DNA of 64,000 nucleotides from Tigriopus japonicus (Eukaryota; Arthropoda; Copepoda; Harpacticoida; Harpacticidae), in NCBI GenBank assembly GCA_010645155.1, contig JAAGOF010000071.1, positions 1,141,896-1,205,895 on the forward strand. The letters are read 5' to 3'. Under the pieces are notes generated by a model. It was not told where the DNA came from, ran no database searches, and worked only from the letters and a program-made list of their open reading frames with translations. Within the stretch, counting starts at the first letter, position 1; each line of letters starts with the position of its first letter. Made by a program: the position numbers and the translations under genes. This document shows, piece after piece, positions 30,627 to 41,255 of the stretch.

Positions 30627-31391
30627 TTACTAACAAAATTTTGCTCTACAGGAAGGGATTTTTGGGGAGGGGGAGGGGCGACTACATTGGAGTAGGACCT
30701 AGGTTGCCCATAGGAAAAAGTGGGATGAGGAACCGGGTTATGGATATTTGGGAGAAAGGTAGAAATAGGAATAGGTTTTGAGGTGAGGGAAGGGAAATGG
30801 GACAAGGAGTTGGGAGGAGGAGGACGAGAACGGGGAGGGGGGATGCTAAAAAGATAAAATGTTTGGGGGATTGGTTGGGGATTGGATGCTAACCTATAAC
30901 CATATCTAGGAGACCCAGATTTTGCTGGTCTCGGTTTCCTCTGAGTACCTCGTACATGAACCTGTCTACACTCCACATTGAAACACGTCCCACTACTCAT
31001 TGATCTACGACACATGTACGGATGGAAGGAGGGGCACTCGACCTTTGAGCACCCTTTCTTGTTGTATTTCAAGAGCCCAAACTTCAACAATTTTTGACAC
31101 CACTGTGGATGTTCAAAAGAGCTACAACCTTTTCTATCCGGACTACAAGGCTGCCTTTTGTGGTCAGGACAGACTTCCTTACAAGCTAGAGCTTTCTGGA
31201 CAATTTTTGGTTGAGCTACTTCAACCAACTCGACCTCAGTTGCCTCTGTTTCAGTGGAGTTGTCTACAGTTGAGGCCACCTTTGAATCAACGAGCTTTCT
31301 GGTCTGACTAACCCAAGCAACCAGAGCCTCAACAATGAAAGCCTTCTTGACAACAGAGGGGTCCTTCCCTTCTAAGGCTAAATGCAGACAT
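30551..31391 (-). CDS. LINE ORF1: CCCH-type zinc finger, proline-rich
   Basis: The frame is clear from about 31396 to a TAA at 30551. It contains three Cys/His clusters resembling CCCH fingers (for example CRRSMSSGTCFNVECRQVH), a basic stretch, a proline-rich middle, and a short C-terminal amphipathic segment. ORF1 proteins of LINEs bind the element RNA. The only suitable ATG (31391, MSAFSLRREG) is in a different frame from the rest. A run of four C on the minus strand (31361-31358) lies between, and one base fewer there would join them, so this copy probably has a one-base frameshift near its N-terminus. Confidence 0.7.
30614..30620 (-). promoter_or_regulatory. Candidate -1 frameshift slippery heptamer
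   Basis: In the ORF1 frame the minus strand reads GAT TTT TTA, so T TTT TTA fits X XXY YYZ. It lies inside the ORF1/ORF2 overlap (30553-30626). About 14 bases downstream, GGTCCAAG and CTTGGTCC (30599-30592 and 30581-30574) could form a hairpin with one mismatch. The spacer is longer than the usual 5-9 bases. Confidence 0.5.
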
Positions 31392-32160
31392 TTCCTGACT
31401 CAAGATAGCCTCCATCATGTAAATGGAAGGAAAAACTAACAACCAACTCTAACAAAAGTAATGAGAGAAGAAGGGTGTGTGAAGAAAGATTAACAGGAAA
31501 CAACAACTAGGTGAAGAAGCTGACCAGACTGACCTAGCCCAAGAGAGGGAGCCAACCAAACAATTTCACACCTAACTGTGAGAAGACAGTCACCTAATGG
31601 AATAGTACCCTTTCTGGCCAACAGGAAAGAAGAAAAACAAGAGTTTCGACCAACCTAGCTCAAGAGAGAGTCAGACAACCAATCTCACACCTAACTGATA
31701 AGAGATAAGACAAAGGATAACATACAATGAAGAACAAATCCTCAAATATGGAAGAAAAATATTGGATAAAAACGATAAAAGAATGATTAAAATCGCTAAT
31801 CAAGACAAATTAATTTGCCAGTATAACTAAAAATGTAAGAATGAAAAGGACATTAAAAACGACAATATAGAACTTAGGAACTAAAGGAAACCTGAAAAAA
31901 AGACACACAAAGAAAAGATATTAAGAAAAATAAAAATAAACTGAAAATAGAGGAGAATACGAAAAGAGTACGACAAAAAATGTTAAAGATAGAAATAAAG
32001 TAGTAAGAGAAAGAAGAGAAAGGCAAATAAATATGCAAAAATGGCTTACCTTGGATCCAAACGACCACTACACAGCACTTAGTCTAAACCGGCCCGTAAT
32101 TCATGAGCAACGCAAAAGACGTGTGCTCACGACGACAGACGAGAAGAGACTGAAGAGACT
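31392..32160 (-). other. Probable LINE 5' untranslated region
   Basis: No ORF or known repeat is seen. A-rich on the plus strand. The true 5' end of the element is not defined by a target duplication. Confidence 0.4.
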
Positions 32161-32199
32161 TTTTTGAAATGTAATTAAAATCATTTTTTGATTGGTTGC

Positions 32200-32375
32200 G
32201 TTTTTTTCCTACCGCTACGAGGAATGTGGTTCCCTTTAAAAATAAATGAAATATAAAATCATTTAAACGATTAATATTTATACGAAATTTGGTCTACCAA
32301 AGAGTTACTGTTGGTAGATCCGTACAACCCTTGAATACTGGGTTGATCAGGAATTGTATTTAGAAATTTGTCCAA
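32200..32375 (-). mobile_element. LINE 3'-end fragment upstream of the full LINE
   Basis: This diverged copy of the LINE tail holds the 3' hairpin region (32217-32237) and the TACTGTTGG-TAGATC-GTACAACC stretch of the ORF2 end. It lies in the same orientation just 5' of the longer LINE. Confidence 0.75.
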
Positions 32376-32769
32376 TACTTTTCACAGGATAAAAATGTCG
32401 GTAAAACACAACACTTTTTACTTTTTTACTTTTTACATTGAATAAAATTATTTTTCAAACCAACCTTGAACACTATTCTTTTCAAGTGCAAAATGTGCCA
32501 AGAGCATAATAAACCTGTGAGCTTTTTATGAATCAATTTACACTCCAAAAAATATTGGAAGGACGAGGGAAAATCTGTAAAAAGTTATCTAATCCCAGAA
32601 CTTCTTAAGTAGGTGAAAATGTAATTGAAATTTGTAATCGAAAAAAACGAAAATGAGCAGGAAAAGGGGAAAAAATACTGACCCAAAATAATAATAGTTT
32701 TTTAACCATCCTAAAAGCAAAGCAAGGCACAACAAAATTTCATACTATTCTTTTACCAGATCCTTGTGT

Positions 32770-35474
32770 TTATTCGTTTGAAGATATTGATTCATTTTCG
32801 GTTTTCTTGTTCATGACAATAATATCAACATCGTTTCTTGTGATTTTCGGTGTTTGAGATTGATGAAATCGCCGTGTCTCCACATATCCCATCTTGGAGT
32901 ACCATGGAAGTAAATCAGTTCGACATGAAGCCACCCAAGCTGACACTGTGGGGCCTAAAGTTTCGCAAAAAGCCACGAGCTTAGTTCCGAATCCTTGATG
33001 CTATTACAGTGGGTATTATTTTCTATTTGTACGAATATCTTTTGAAACAAAGAACAAAGTAACGCTTTGCAAAAAAAACGGTACAGTTTTCGTGACGCCT
33101 TAATGGTTGTGTAGAAAATGTAATGCTTCTTCAGTTAAATTAATCCAATCTATAACAATAATTGAACATTTTTAAGACATGGTTCAAAAGTGGTGAATCA
33201 AACCGGTACAATATGCAGATTAGCGATCGATGGACCTGAAAGGATTTTGATTAAAAACAAGGCTGAATTAAATTCAAAACCGAAAACAGTTTTAAAAAAA
33301 TACTGCATAGTTTGTTAAAACACTCACTTCTAATCTTTAAAAGAACTTTCAAAGAAATTTAAACATCATTTTTGTTTTTAATGTCTGGCTTTTGTTCCAG
33401 CACGTCAAAGATCTTTCCATAAGGTGGCCCCAGATCTGATAGTTACACTTCTTGTGCATGAAATTAAACAAGGATGTATCAATTATTCAAATCATGCAAA
33501 CATTCTAAGATAAGAATCGCTTTCAAAACTTTTTTTCCCTAAATCTTTAAACCACGCTGAATTTCATATATTGAACTTTACCATGGAAAGCAAAAAATAT
33601 TAAGAACTACGTGGGCTGATTCAACAAAAATGAGACTAGAGCCATCATTTCATTGAAAATGAGAAATCAAAAAAGTTCATTTTAAGACTTTTCAACGTAG
33701 TCTCCTCCTACTTCAAAACACTTTCCACAACGTTTCAACCACGCCTCAAAGACCGGCAAGAAGCCATTAGCCGAGAGGACTTTCAAAGACCCCTCCGTTG
33801 ATTTGTTAAGTTCATCATCGGCCATGAAACGAGTTCCAGCCATTAATTTCTTCATTTGAGGGAAGAGATGAAAGTCGCAGGGTGCCAAATCAAGGGAATA
33901 AGCAGGATGCTACAACAACTTGAACCCCTTTTTGTCCAGAAATGAACGTGTCTCCTTGCTTACGTGCAGCCTAGGATTGTCCTGATGAAAAAACACATCA
34001 GAGATGGATTTCCCTCTTCTTTTTCGATGAAAATGCCCTAAAAAAGGTCTTTAGGACTCCAACGTAATACAAGGAGTTGATTGCGGCCCCCTTTGGAACG
34101 AAATGTTGGTACAACATTCATTGAGAGTCAAAGAATGCGATCAGCATTAACTTTTTGGTGCTGATGGAGCTCATGGCTTTTGGAGGTCCTTTTGAGCCCA
34201 ATGGTAACCATTGGGAAGACTGACTTTTCAGTTCTGGTGTGTAATATGACACCCAAGTCGCGTCCATGGTGAGTATGGACTTCAAGAACCTCTTCCCTTG
34301 TTGGAAATGGGACTGAATGAAATCCCGCGCAAATTGCAAATGACGAGCTTTGTGTTCATTTGTCAATATGCGAGGCACCTATCGCGCCGAGAGCTTTGAG
34401 AGGCTTAATCATGGATCTTCACGGAGAATCTTGGAAACTGATCCATAGTTCAATCCGGATTCATCTGCCAGTTCTCTAATGGTCTGCCTTAATGGTTAAT
34501 GGTTCTTCTTTAGCAAGGTCTCCCTCCACCAAAGAGGTATTTTCTTCATTCCGGACTGGACGTCAAGAGTGTTTTACTCTGTTGTCTTTGAGGTCATCTT
34601 TGCCATCCAAAAAGGCCTTGTGCCAACGAAAAACTTGGGCTCTAGATAGTGCTTGGTCCCCATAAGCTTCGTTTAAAATCTTGAACGATTCGGTAGCCGA
34701 TTTACCGGCCTTCACATAGGTTTTGATTGAACGATTCGGTAGCCGATTTACCGGCCTTCACATAGGTTTTGATCACACCACGTTGCTCCATGTTTTGAAA
34801 ACAACAAAAATCCGTAGGGTGTCTCACATGAACCTAACTTTGGCATCACTCTGTAGGAGAACAGCGGGAAATTTGAAAATTGTGCATAGAATAACAATTG
34901 TAGAATAATGTCAAAGCTACAAAAGTAATTAAAACAATTTTCTACAAAAACCCTTCATTGAAGCGCAATTGAGCCAGTCTCATTGTTGTTGGATCAACCC
35001 ACGTATAAACGGCAATCGAGTCAAAGTAAATTCGTTTTGGTAGAAATGTCGTACAAATAGAGCTTTTAATGGACCTGATGGCTTTTCCGCACTGCCAAAG
35101 GTCCGATGTGAATGATCCCATCATCCTTAGTGACTGCCCGAACTGTTCCCACTAAGGTTCCACTCTCATCTCGAAGGATCCATGTGCTGGACAGGAATTT
35201 TTCCACTTCACTCAAGGCCGAGAATCGGCTGCAATTCTTGAACGCTAGGCCTTCATCCCCAATTTCGACTTGATAGGCCTCATTGACTAAGTTAAAAATG
35301 TCTTGACAGTCGTCAAGGCTTGCAGGCCTATTATAGCAAACAGATAAAAACAAATATTGGGCATTTTACGGAATATTAAGACATATACATGTCTAATTGC
35401 AATCCTTTTGTACAATAAATGGTACAAAATTAAATCTTTAGGATAGGTTTCATAAATACTTACACGATAGACAT
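32770..35474 (-). CDS. GNAT-family N-acetyltransferase, copy B
   Basis: Three exons: 35474-35464 (ATG TCT ATC GT), 35327-35075 and 33000-32770, totalling 495 nt, 164 residues plus stop, the same as copy A. Exon 1 is 11 nt in both, and the two introns fall at equivalent positions with phases 2 and 0. The acetyl-CoA loop is HQGFGTK, preceded by HIGPLAVRKS, and the late segment reads LPWYSKMGYVETRR, parallel to copy A. The exon 2 donor (CAG|GTCCAT) is weak, and the model repeats HQ across the junction, so that boundary is less sure. Intron 2 is about 2.07 kb because a mariner copy sits in it. Substrate is unknown. The open frames suggest it is still functional. Confidence 0.78.
33682..34791 (-). 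pseudogene. Mariner transposase, decayed, in GNAT copy B intron
   Basis: Minus-strand pieces follow the mariner order: MEQRGVIKTYVKAGKSA at the N-terminus (ATG 34791), a helix-turn-helix region, the first catalytic Asp in TMDATWV (about 34263), the second in HQDNPRLHV (about 33980), and LAPCDFHLFP followed by the GDYVEK end. Stops and frameshifts separate the pieces, and a 46-bp tandem duplication lies near the N-terminus. Terminal repeats were not convincingly found. Mariner transposases cut and paste at TA; this copy cannot encode an intact enzyme. Confidence 0.85.
34682..34773. repeat. 46-bp tandem duplication within mariner
   Basis: TGAACGATTCGGTAGCCGAT and the following bases are repeated exactly at 34682-34727 and 34728-34773. 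A 46-bp gain shifts the transposase frame. Confidence 0.9.
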
Positions 35475-36058
35475 GTTCAAAAATGCTCTTCTCAATATTT
35501 CTGGATCAATGTTTTCAGTTTCCTTGTAAGGCAACATCAACTTCGGAGAGCGTTGTATGTGAACCACGGAACCTTTTATTAACACCATAAAATGGCACAG
35601 ATTCTCAAGAAAGGTCTGAATGTTAATAACAAGCAATCCTTATTTGGATTAAAAACCTGATAAAAATACTCGTACTACATCAGAGCTTTTCTCATTTGCA
35701 ACGTGTAGAACCTTTGGAAAGATTAAGAGAAAGGTTCATTAAATATTTAAATCATTTTACCTTGATCAAAACCAACGAAAATAATTATGCAGCAACAGCG
35801 AGTAGGTAAAAGGTTGTTGTTTGGTAGGTTATATACAGAAATTTTACTAAATAGGTCCTTGGCCAAATCTAATGACTTCATTTCATTCTCACAAGGCTGG
35901 CTAATTGTTGAGGTCTTTGATTAAGAAGTAAACTATGCTCAGATGTTGACCCAACTAAAAGAGTAGCTCTGCAATATATTTTACGACAATTGAGAGCCAC
36001 CGAAGTAAAATTAATTCAGATTCGCCATTGTTTTTGGTTCAACTAAGAAATGAGACAC
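35475..36058. other. Spacer upstream of GNAT copy B
   Basis: AT-rich. Any promoter of copy B would be here, but no distinct motif is identified. Confidence 0.35.
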
Positions 36059-36263
36059 CAATTTGTAATATTCGAGGTCGCGAAGAGAAAAGTCGTAGTC
36101 GAGGTTAACTCTTTATTCCCTCTTTATTCCCCGCATCAGCGGACCAACACCGATAGGGTCGTACAATGTAGACAGGACAATCAATAATATATCAACTCCC
36201 CCTGAAGTTTTACACAATTAATCAAATAGGGGAAAACTCTAAGAAGAATAAAATAGAATAAAA

Positions 36264-36602
36264 TCATGATTTCTTCTTGGCCAAACGTTCACTTCGACGA
36301 AGAGGAGTTTCAAAAGAAATTTTCTTCTTCCGAGGAATATTACGTGGTACAAATGTTGTTGAAGAATCATGAGAGAGCGAGGTTTTAGTATTATCATGGG
36401 TGTCAATGTTGTCCACCATTTCACTAGGAAATGCACGAAGAAATCTCCGATTTCGCCATTTTACAGAACCGCTTGGGCATTTGATGTGATAATCACGGTT
36501 CTTCCCGACTCCTACAATGGTCCCTTGAGTTGACCATCTTTTGCTCACTTGATCTTGAATTAAAACCCGCTTACCAACACAAAGTGGTTCCAGTGTTTTG
36601 GC
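36264..36602 (-). CDS. Polyprotein C-terminus (integrase end), partial
   Basis: The frame enters from the gap with KTLEPLCVGKRVLIQDQ and continues through KRWSTQGTIVGVGK, WRNRRFLRAF and a basic tail (RRSERLAKKKS) to a stop. The layout matches the C-terminal part of pol at 10407-10676 (NRRFLRL, RRSRRIRR), so the two elements belong to related lineages. Confidence 0.7.
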   Translation of the reverse strand, partial: AKTLEPLCVGKRVLIQDQVSKRWSTQGTIVGVGKNRDYHIKCPSGSVKWRNRRFLRAFPSEMVDNIDTHDNTKTSLSHDSSTTFVPRNIPRKKKISFETPLRRSERLAKKKS

Positions 36603-37259
36603 NNNNNNNNNNNNNNNNNNNNNNNNNNNNNNNNNNNNNNNNNNNNNNNNNNNNNNNNNNNNNNNNNNNNNNNNNNNNNNNNNNNNNNNNNNNNNNNNNN
36701 NNNNNNNNNNNNNNNNNNNNNNNNNNNNNNNNNNNNNNNNNNNNNNNNNNNNNNNNNNNNNNNNNNNNNNNNNNNNNNNNNNNNNNNNNNNNNNNNNNNN
36801 NNNNNNNNNNNNNNNNNNNNNNNNNNNNNNNNNNNNNNNNNNNNNNNNNNNNNNNNNNNNNNNNNNNNNNNNNNNNNNNNNNNNNNNNNNNNNNNNNNNN
36901 NNNNNNNNNNNNNNNNNNNNNNNNNNNNNNNNNNNNNNNNNNNNNNNNNNNNNNNNNNNNNNNNNNNNNNNNNNNNNNNNNNNNNNNNNNNNNNNNNNNN
37001 NNNNNNNNNNNNNNNNNNNNNNNNNNNNNNNNNNNNNNNNNNNNNNNNNNNNNNNNNNNNNNNNNNNNNNNNNNNNNNNNNNNNNNNNNNNNNNNNNNNN
37101 NNNNNNNNNNNNNNNNNNNNNNNNNNNNNNNNNNNNNNNNNNNNNNNNNNNNNNNNNNNNNNNNNNNNNNNNNNNNNNNNNNNNNNNNNNNNNNNNNNNN
37201 NNNNNNNNNNNNNNNNNNNNNNNNNNNNNNNNNNNNNNNNNNNNNNNNNNNNNNNNNNN
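36603..37259. other. Assembly gap (657 N)
   Basis: Undetermined bases. Any open frame drawn across it has no meaning. Confidence 1.
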
Positions 37260-37390
37260 TATTCGAGGTCGCGAAGAGAAAAGTCGTAGTCGAGGTTAAC
37301 TCTTTATTCCCTCTTTATTCCCCGCATCAGCGGACCAACACCGATAGGGTCGTACAATGTAGACAGGACAATCAATAATATATCACAATT

Positions 37391-40300
37391 GACAAACCGT
37401 CCGATTTAAGTCTAATTGTCAAGTTTCCAAGAGATCTGCTCTAACTCTTGGCCTGACTTTCAATCTGAATCAGAAATGTCTACTTATTTATAGCTCATCA
37501 GAAATTGGACTTGAGACTTGACGTCATCTTTTGTCTCGAATATGGATTTACCAACAGATTCCAGCACCAAATAAGGCTAGTACAGCTTCGTAGCTACAAC
37601 ACGTATATAGTAGATAGGAGGGCTCATCTCTCGCTCCGACTTGAGCAATGAGCATCATCAAACCATGCAATCCATTCATATCGGAGCGAAAAATGTAATG
37701 GTCCTTTTTTTCGTTTCATTAGAACCGAACGAACCTTGATTCCCTTAGTTTTGAAACAGATTATGTAACCAATGATGAAATCACGTCAACATCCATTGAC
37801 AAACTATTTAATTGCATGCTTGTTTTCTGTTGAACCATTGAACAGTTGTCAAAATATGTCAAAAGAGAAAGAAAACAAACTACGCCCAACACGATTCGTT
37901 TGAAGACTGGATTGATCTACAAAGACAGTAATGTTGATATTTTCTTAAAACTTGAAGATTGAACAATTTGCTAATCGAAGGTCATCTAAAAGATGTATGT
38001 TCTAATGACAGATAACGCAATGAACATTTTCTTTAGGGTGAGCAAACATAGAAGTAGGAAAATCAAAGTTATGGCCGTGATTGAAAAATGGAAAAAGATT
38101 GATCAAGATTGATTCCATTAGGGAACAATTCTCTATTACCATGGTACCTCCCATCATTATTTTTTTGTTCGTTTTTTTTATTTCTTATGAATTTTGGAAT
38201 GTAAAAAAGGACAAATGACTTGGTGGCCCATGATTTCTTTAGAACAAAAAATTAGTAGTCCCACAACTTGATTTGAAATGATAATTCCATTCAAATGGAT
38301 AAATATCCCATTTGTGAAATAAGCTTCAAACAATTGAATATTGTTCTCTTAAATGCACGCATCTGAATCAATTACCTTTACTTAGTTTCACGCAACACCA
38401 TATTAAAGTAGAACATTTTTCAATCCCAATCACCACCTGATTTTCAATGAGCGCCTAATTGAAACCAATCACATCCAATTTCGTGTTTAACTTTTGATAA
38501 TGCCTTCGTCGGCTAGGTTTTTGCTCGAGCCAACACCCTTGTTCCATGCTCTTTATTCAAAAAATAATTTATCCAATAAAAACTCGTAAATCTCGTGATA
38601 AGATTGGCAGGTCCAACCCTCATCCCTTCAACTTTATCAATCGGTTGCCTTTGCTAGTTCAGTTCTCAATAAGTACTAATCCTTAGGTTACCGGGTGGAA
38701 AAAGTTTTCCCGAATGCACATCACGGAGCATCGAGAGTTTCATTGAACAGGTCCAACAAGGGTTCAGCTGGTTCGACCATAGGATCAAGTCAACCTTTTT
38801 TCTTCTTGTCCAACTGGAAGAAGTTACCTTGAACTGTTGGGGCATGTGTCGCTCTTTTGTAAGCGATTCTCGAATTAGGCATACCCGACAGCCGAAGAAT
38901 CTATTCCGACCATGGCAATCATCCAGAAGCAACCCTCCCTCTTCGATCTTTGCAAGTGCAGCAACATGGACCGACCAACCAACCAACCAACCAACCAACC
39001 ACCGGATCATCAACAACAACAACGAGCAGGGAGTTAGTTGTACGCCTACACAGGAAGAGAACTTTTCCTTGACTGACTCCTGTAGTACAACCAGTGCTCA
39101 CTTACACGTACTCACACATTTAGTGTACCCTAGAAGGAGTTTTAAGGTGGTGCGCTGATCCAGATGGTTACGGTGATTTTCCTTTTTGTAAACAACACTT
39201 GTAATCTCGATGATGAATGATAAATTATGGACGCGAAAGAACAATGTTTGAAACCAAGACGTTACAAGTTCCTTGCATCACTGCTATAATGGTTGCTCAA
39301 CGATGGGTGAAAGATGTCCAAAAAGTTTGGTTTTGCAACTTTTGTCCTTCTTAGATTGTTGTCAAACACACACAATGGGCAAGGTTTTGTTTTTAATGGA
39401 AGCGTCGTTTCGAACATTACCACGAGTTCAGTTGATTTCTCTCAATGAAAATTTTAGTGATGGACCCAAATAAGATCTAAGCCAAAACTACCGTAGATCT
39501 TTTGTTTTGTGTTGGTAAAAGTGGTTCAAGTATTCTACAAACATACTCTTTAGGAAACTTAAGTTCTTCTAGGTGTATGGACCCAAATAAAACCTAACCA
39601 AGAACTACCGTAGATCTTATATTTTGTGTGGGTAAAGATGCTTCAAGTATACTTCAACTAAATGTAGACAGTTGAAGTTTTGCTAGAAGTTTTTGAATTG
39701 CAGTGTTAGAAAAGTGAGGGGTTCGTTTTTCTAAATTTGCAAATCATATTGATCAAAAAAAATTTGGACAGAAAAAAAACTGCAATTTTTTCTTATACTC
39801 TAATATTTATGGTGCATATCTGCTTTCACTTTCTATTGGTACAACTGAAACGAAAATTTCGTCCCAAAGCGCTCTTGTTCCATCGCTAGTTTTTGGGATC
39901 GGCAGGTTTTCCCGAAATAGAACCCAAAATGTCGGCCCTAAAATCAATGCCTGTAGTTCAATCACTAAATAATATGCTCTTGTTAGGTAGATGATTATTC
40001 GCATTGGGGTGCAAAGTTTGACTTTGAAACAGCATTTTTGGTCCCTTTGTTATCCTGGGAACTAAAATTGCCTATTTAGTGTCGTTTTAGTTTGGCTCAA
40101 GTAAGTTCTCGAATGCGGATCATTCAATTTATGAAATGTGACCTGGAACAACCTGCACAATCTCATTCAAATCTCAATTCAAACGGACAAACATGTGTCT
40201 CTCTCGAGCTTATCACAAATCCAGTGACTAGTTTTGGAAATGAAGTTTCTGCACTGCCTTAGCCCAACTTGGGCCCCAAAATGTGGGCTCAAGTTCGTCA

Positions 40301-41255
40301 GTGGTGAGCGAAGACGGTCGAGCCATCCTAGCACTTGTATGCCCACCACTCATTGCAGTATGTGTAGTCCTGGATTGAACATCTGGATGGCTTTGCCAAG
40401 ATCTTCGAGGACTCGCCCTGCTTGCTCCAAAGTGTCCGTGTATGTCATCAGTCAGTCCGCGATCCAAACGTACGTAGATGAATCGATGGCTGGTTGGTTG
40501 TTGGCGAGAACCGCCGCGGTCTCTCGTTGACTCACTGGCAAGGACACGCTCAAATGTATCTAGCTTCGAGGAGCTCGATTCGCGGGGGAATTGTGGGCTA
40601 CATGTCCAATAGGTGGTTTGCTCACCTAGGTGATAGTGGCAATGGTGTGTGAGGATCTAGAAGCCCCACTCACTCACTCACTCACTGTCTGTCCATAGGA
40701 ACGAGCAACTAAGTCTACCGAGGATCAAGTGCAAGAGGCGGTGAAGGCGAAGGCGAAGGCGAACTTCGAACGATCGTTTTCGTCCCGAGAACTCCTGCAC
40801 ACATGCACACTTGATCGGGAGCCTTCCGAAAACATCAGAGATGCAACATGGAGGCGACGACCAGCAACATCGTGGCCAAGCACAGTGAGAGGAAACATCT
40901 GAGCACATTTGCGAGTGAAAATGGAGCAATGTTGAATCGTTTTTAAAAAGCACCGACGTGAACAAAGGCCAAAATATACAGAGTGAACAGTGAGGTGACA
41001 ACAGCGCTGACGCCCGGATTTGATCATGCCCGAAAACGGAATGAAAGTGCAATTTTGAACAGGTTCTCTCTCCCCTCCACCTTCTAGTTCATCGTATCCG
41101 TCTCTTACTCAGTGTGTGTTCGAGTGGGTAGTGGGTGGGTTTTAGTTTTACCATTATTTTTATTATCCCCGTCATTCCTTGCGAGGGGGTCAGCTGGGCG
41201 TTCTTTGGCATAGTTGGGTGGTGATTTGAACGATTCCCATTGCCCCAACAGCGCT
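37391..41255. other. Intergenic region upstream of jitterbug
   Basis: No coding gene is recognised. It contains a CCAA microsatellite (about 38974-39002), a diverged direct repeat (39464-39654), and CACT repeats near 40671-40686. The last 1 kb probably holds the promoter and 5' untranslated exon of jitterbug. A TCAGT initiator-like word lies at 41108, but this is weak evidence. Confidence 0.45.
39464..39654 (+). repeat. Diverged direct repeat, about 113-bp spacing
   Basis: The segments 39464-39541 and 39577-39654 share TGGACCCAAATAA, ACTACCGTAGATCTT and TTTTGTGT with scattered differences. They look like an old local duplication. Confidence 0.65.

Larger units (their letters stand above)
27484..32160 (-). 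mobile_element. Near full-length non-LTR retrotransposon (LINE)
   Basis: On the minus strand: a 5' region of uncertain extent (to about 32160), ORF1 (31391-30551), overlapping ORF2 (open 30626-27579), then a short 3' tail with a hairpin (27545-27525), a C-run and an A-run. APE endonuclease plus RT without RNase H fits the Jockey/CR1 group; the clade is not settled. Other 3' ends of the same family lie at 18645, 24090, 32200 and 47190, showing repeated 5'-truncated insertion. Confidence 0.85.
36064..37385 (-). mobile_element. Second short-LTR Gypsy-type element, interior mostly an assembly gap
   Basis: LTR copies at 36064-36194 (131 bp) and about 37255-37385 (its first bases hidden by N) begin TGATATAT and end ATTACA on the minus strand. 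The outer flanks are CAATT on both sides (36059-36063 and 37386-37390). A polypurine tract (CAGGGGGAGT) abuts the 3' LTR. The visible interior holds only a polyprotein C-terminus. The N run replaces everything from there to the 5' LTR, so the true element is probably much longer than shown. Confidence 0.8.

Noticed and set aside
36530..37378. Open frames spanning the N run
   Set aside because: They consist mainly of undetermined bases.
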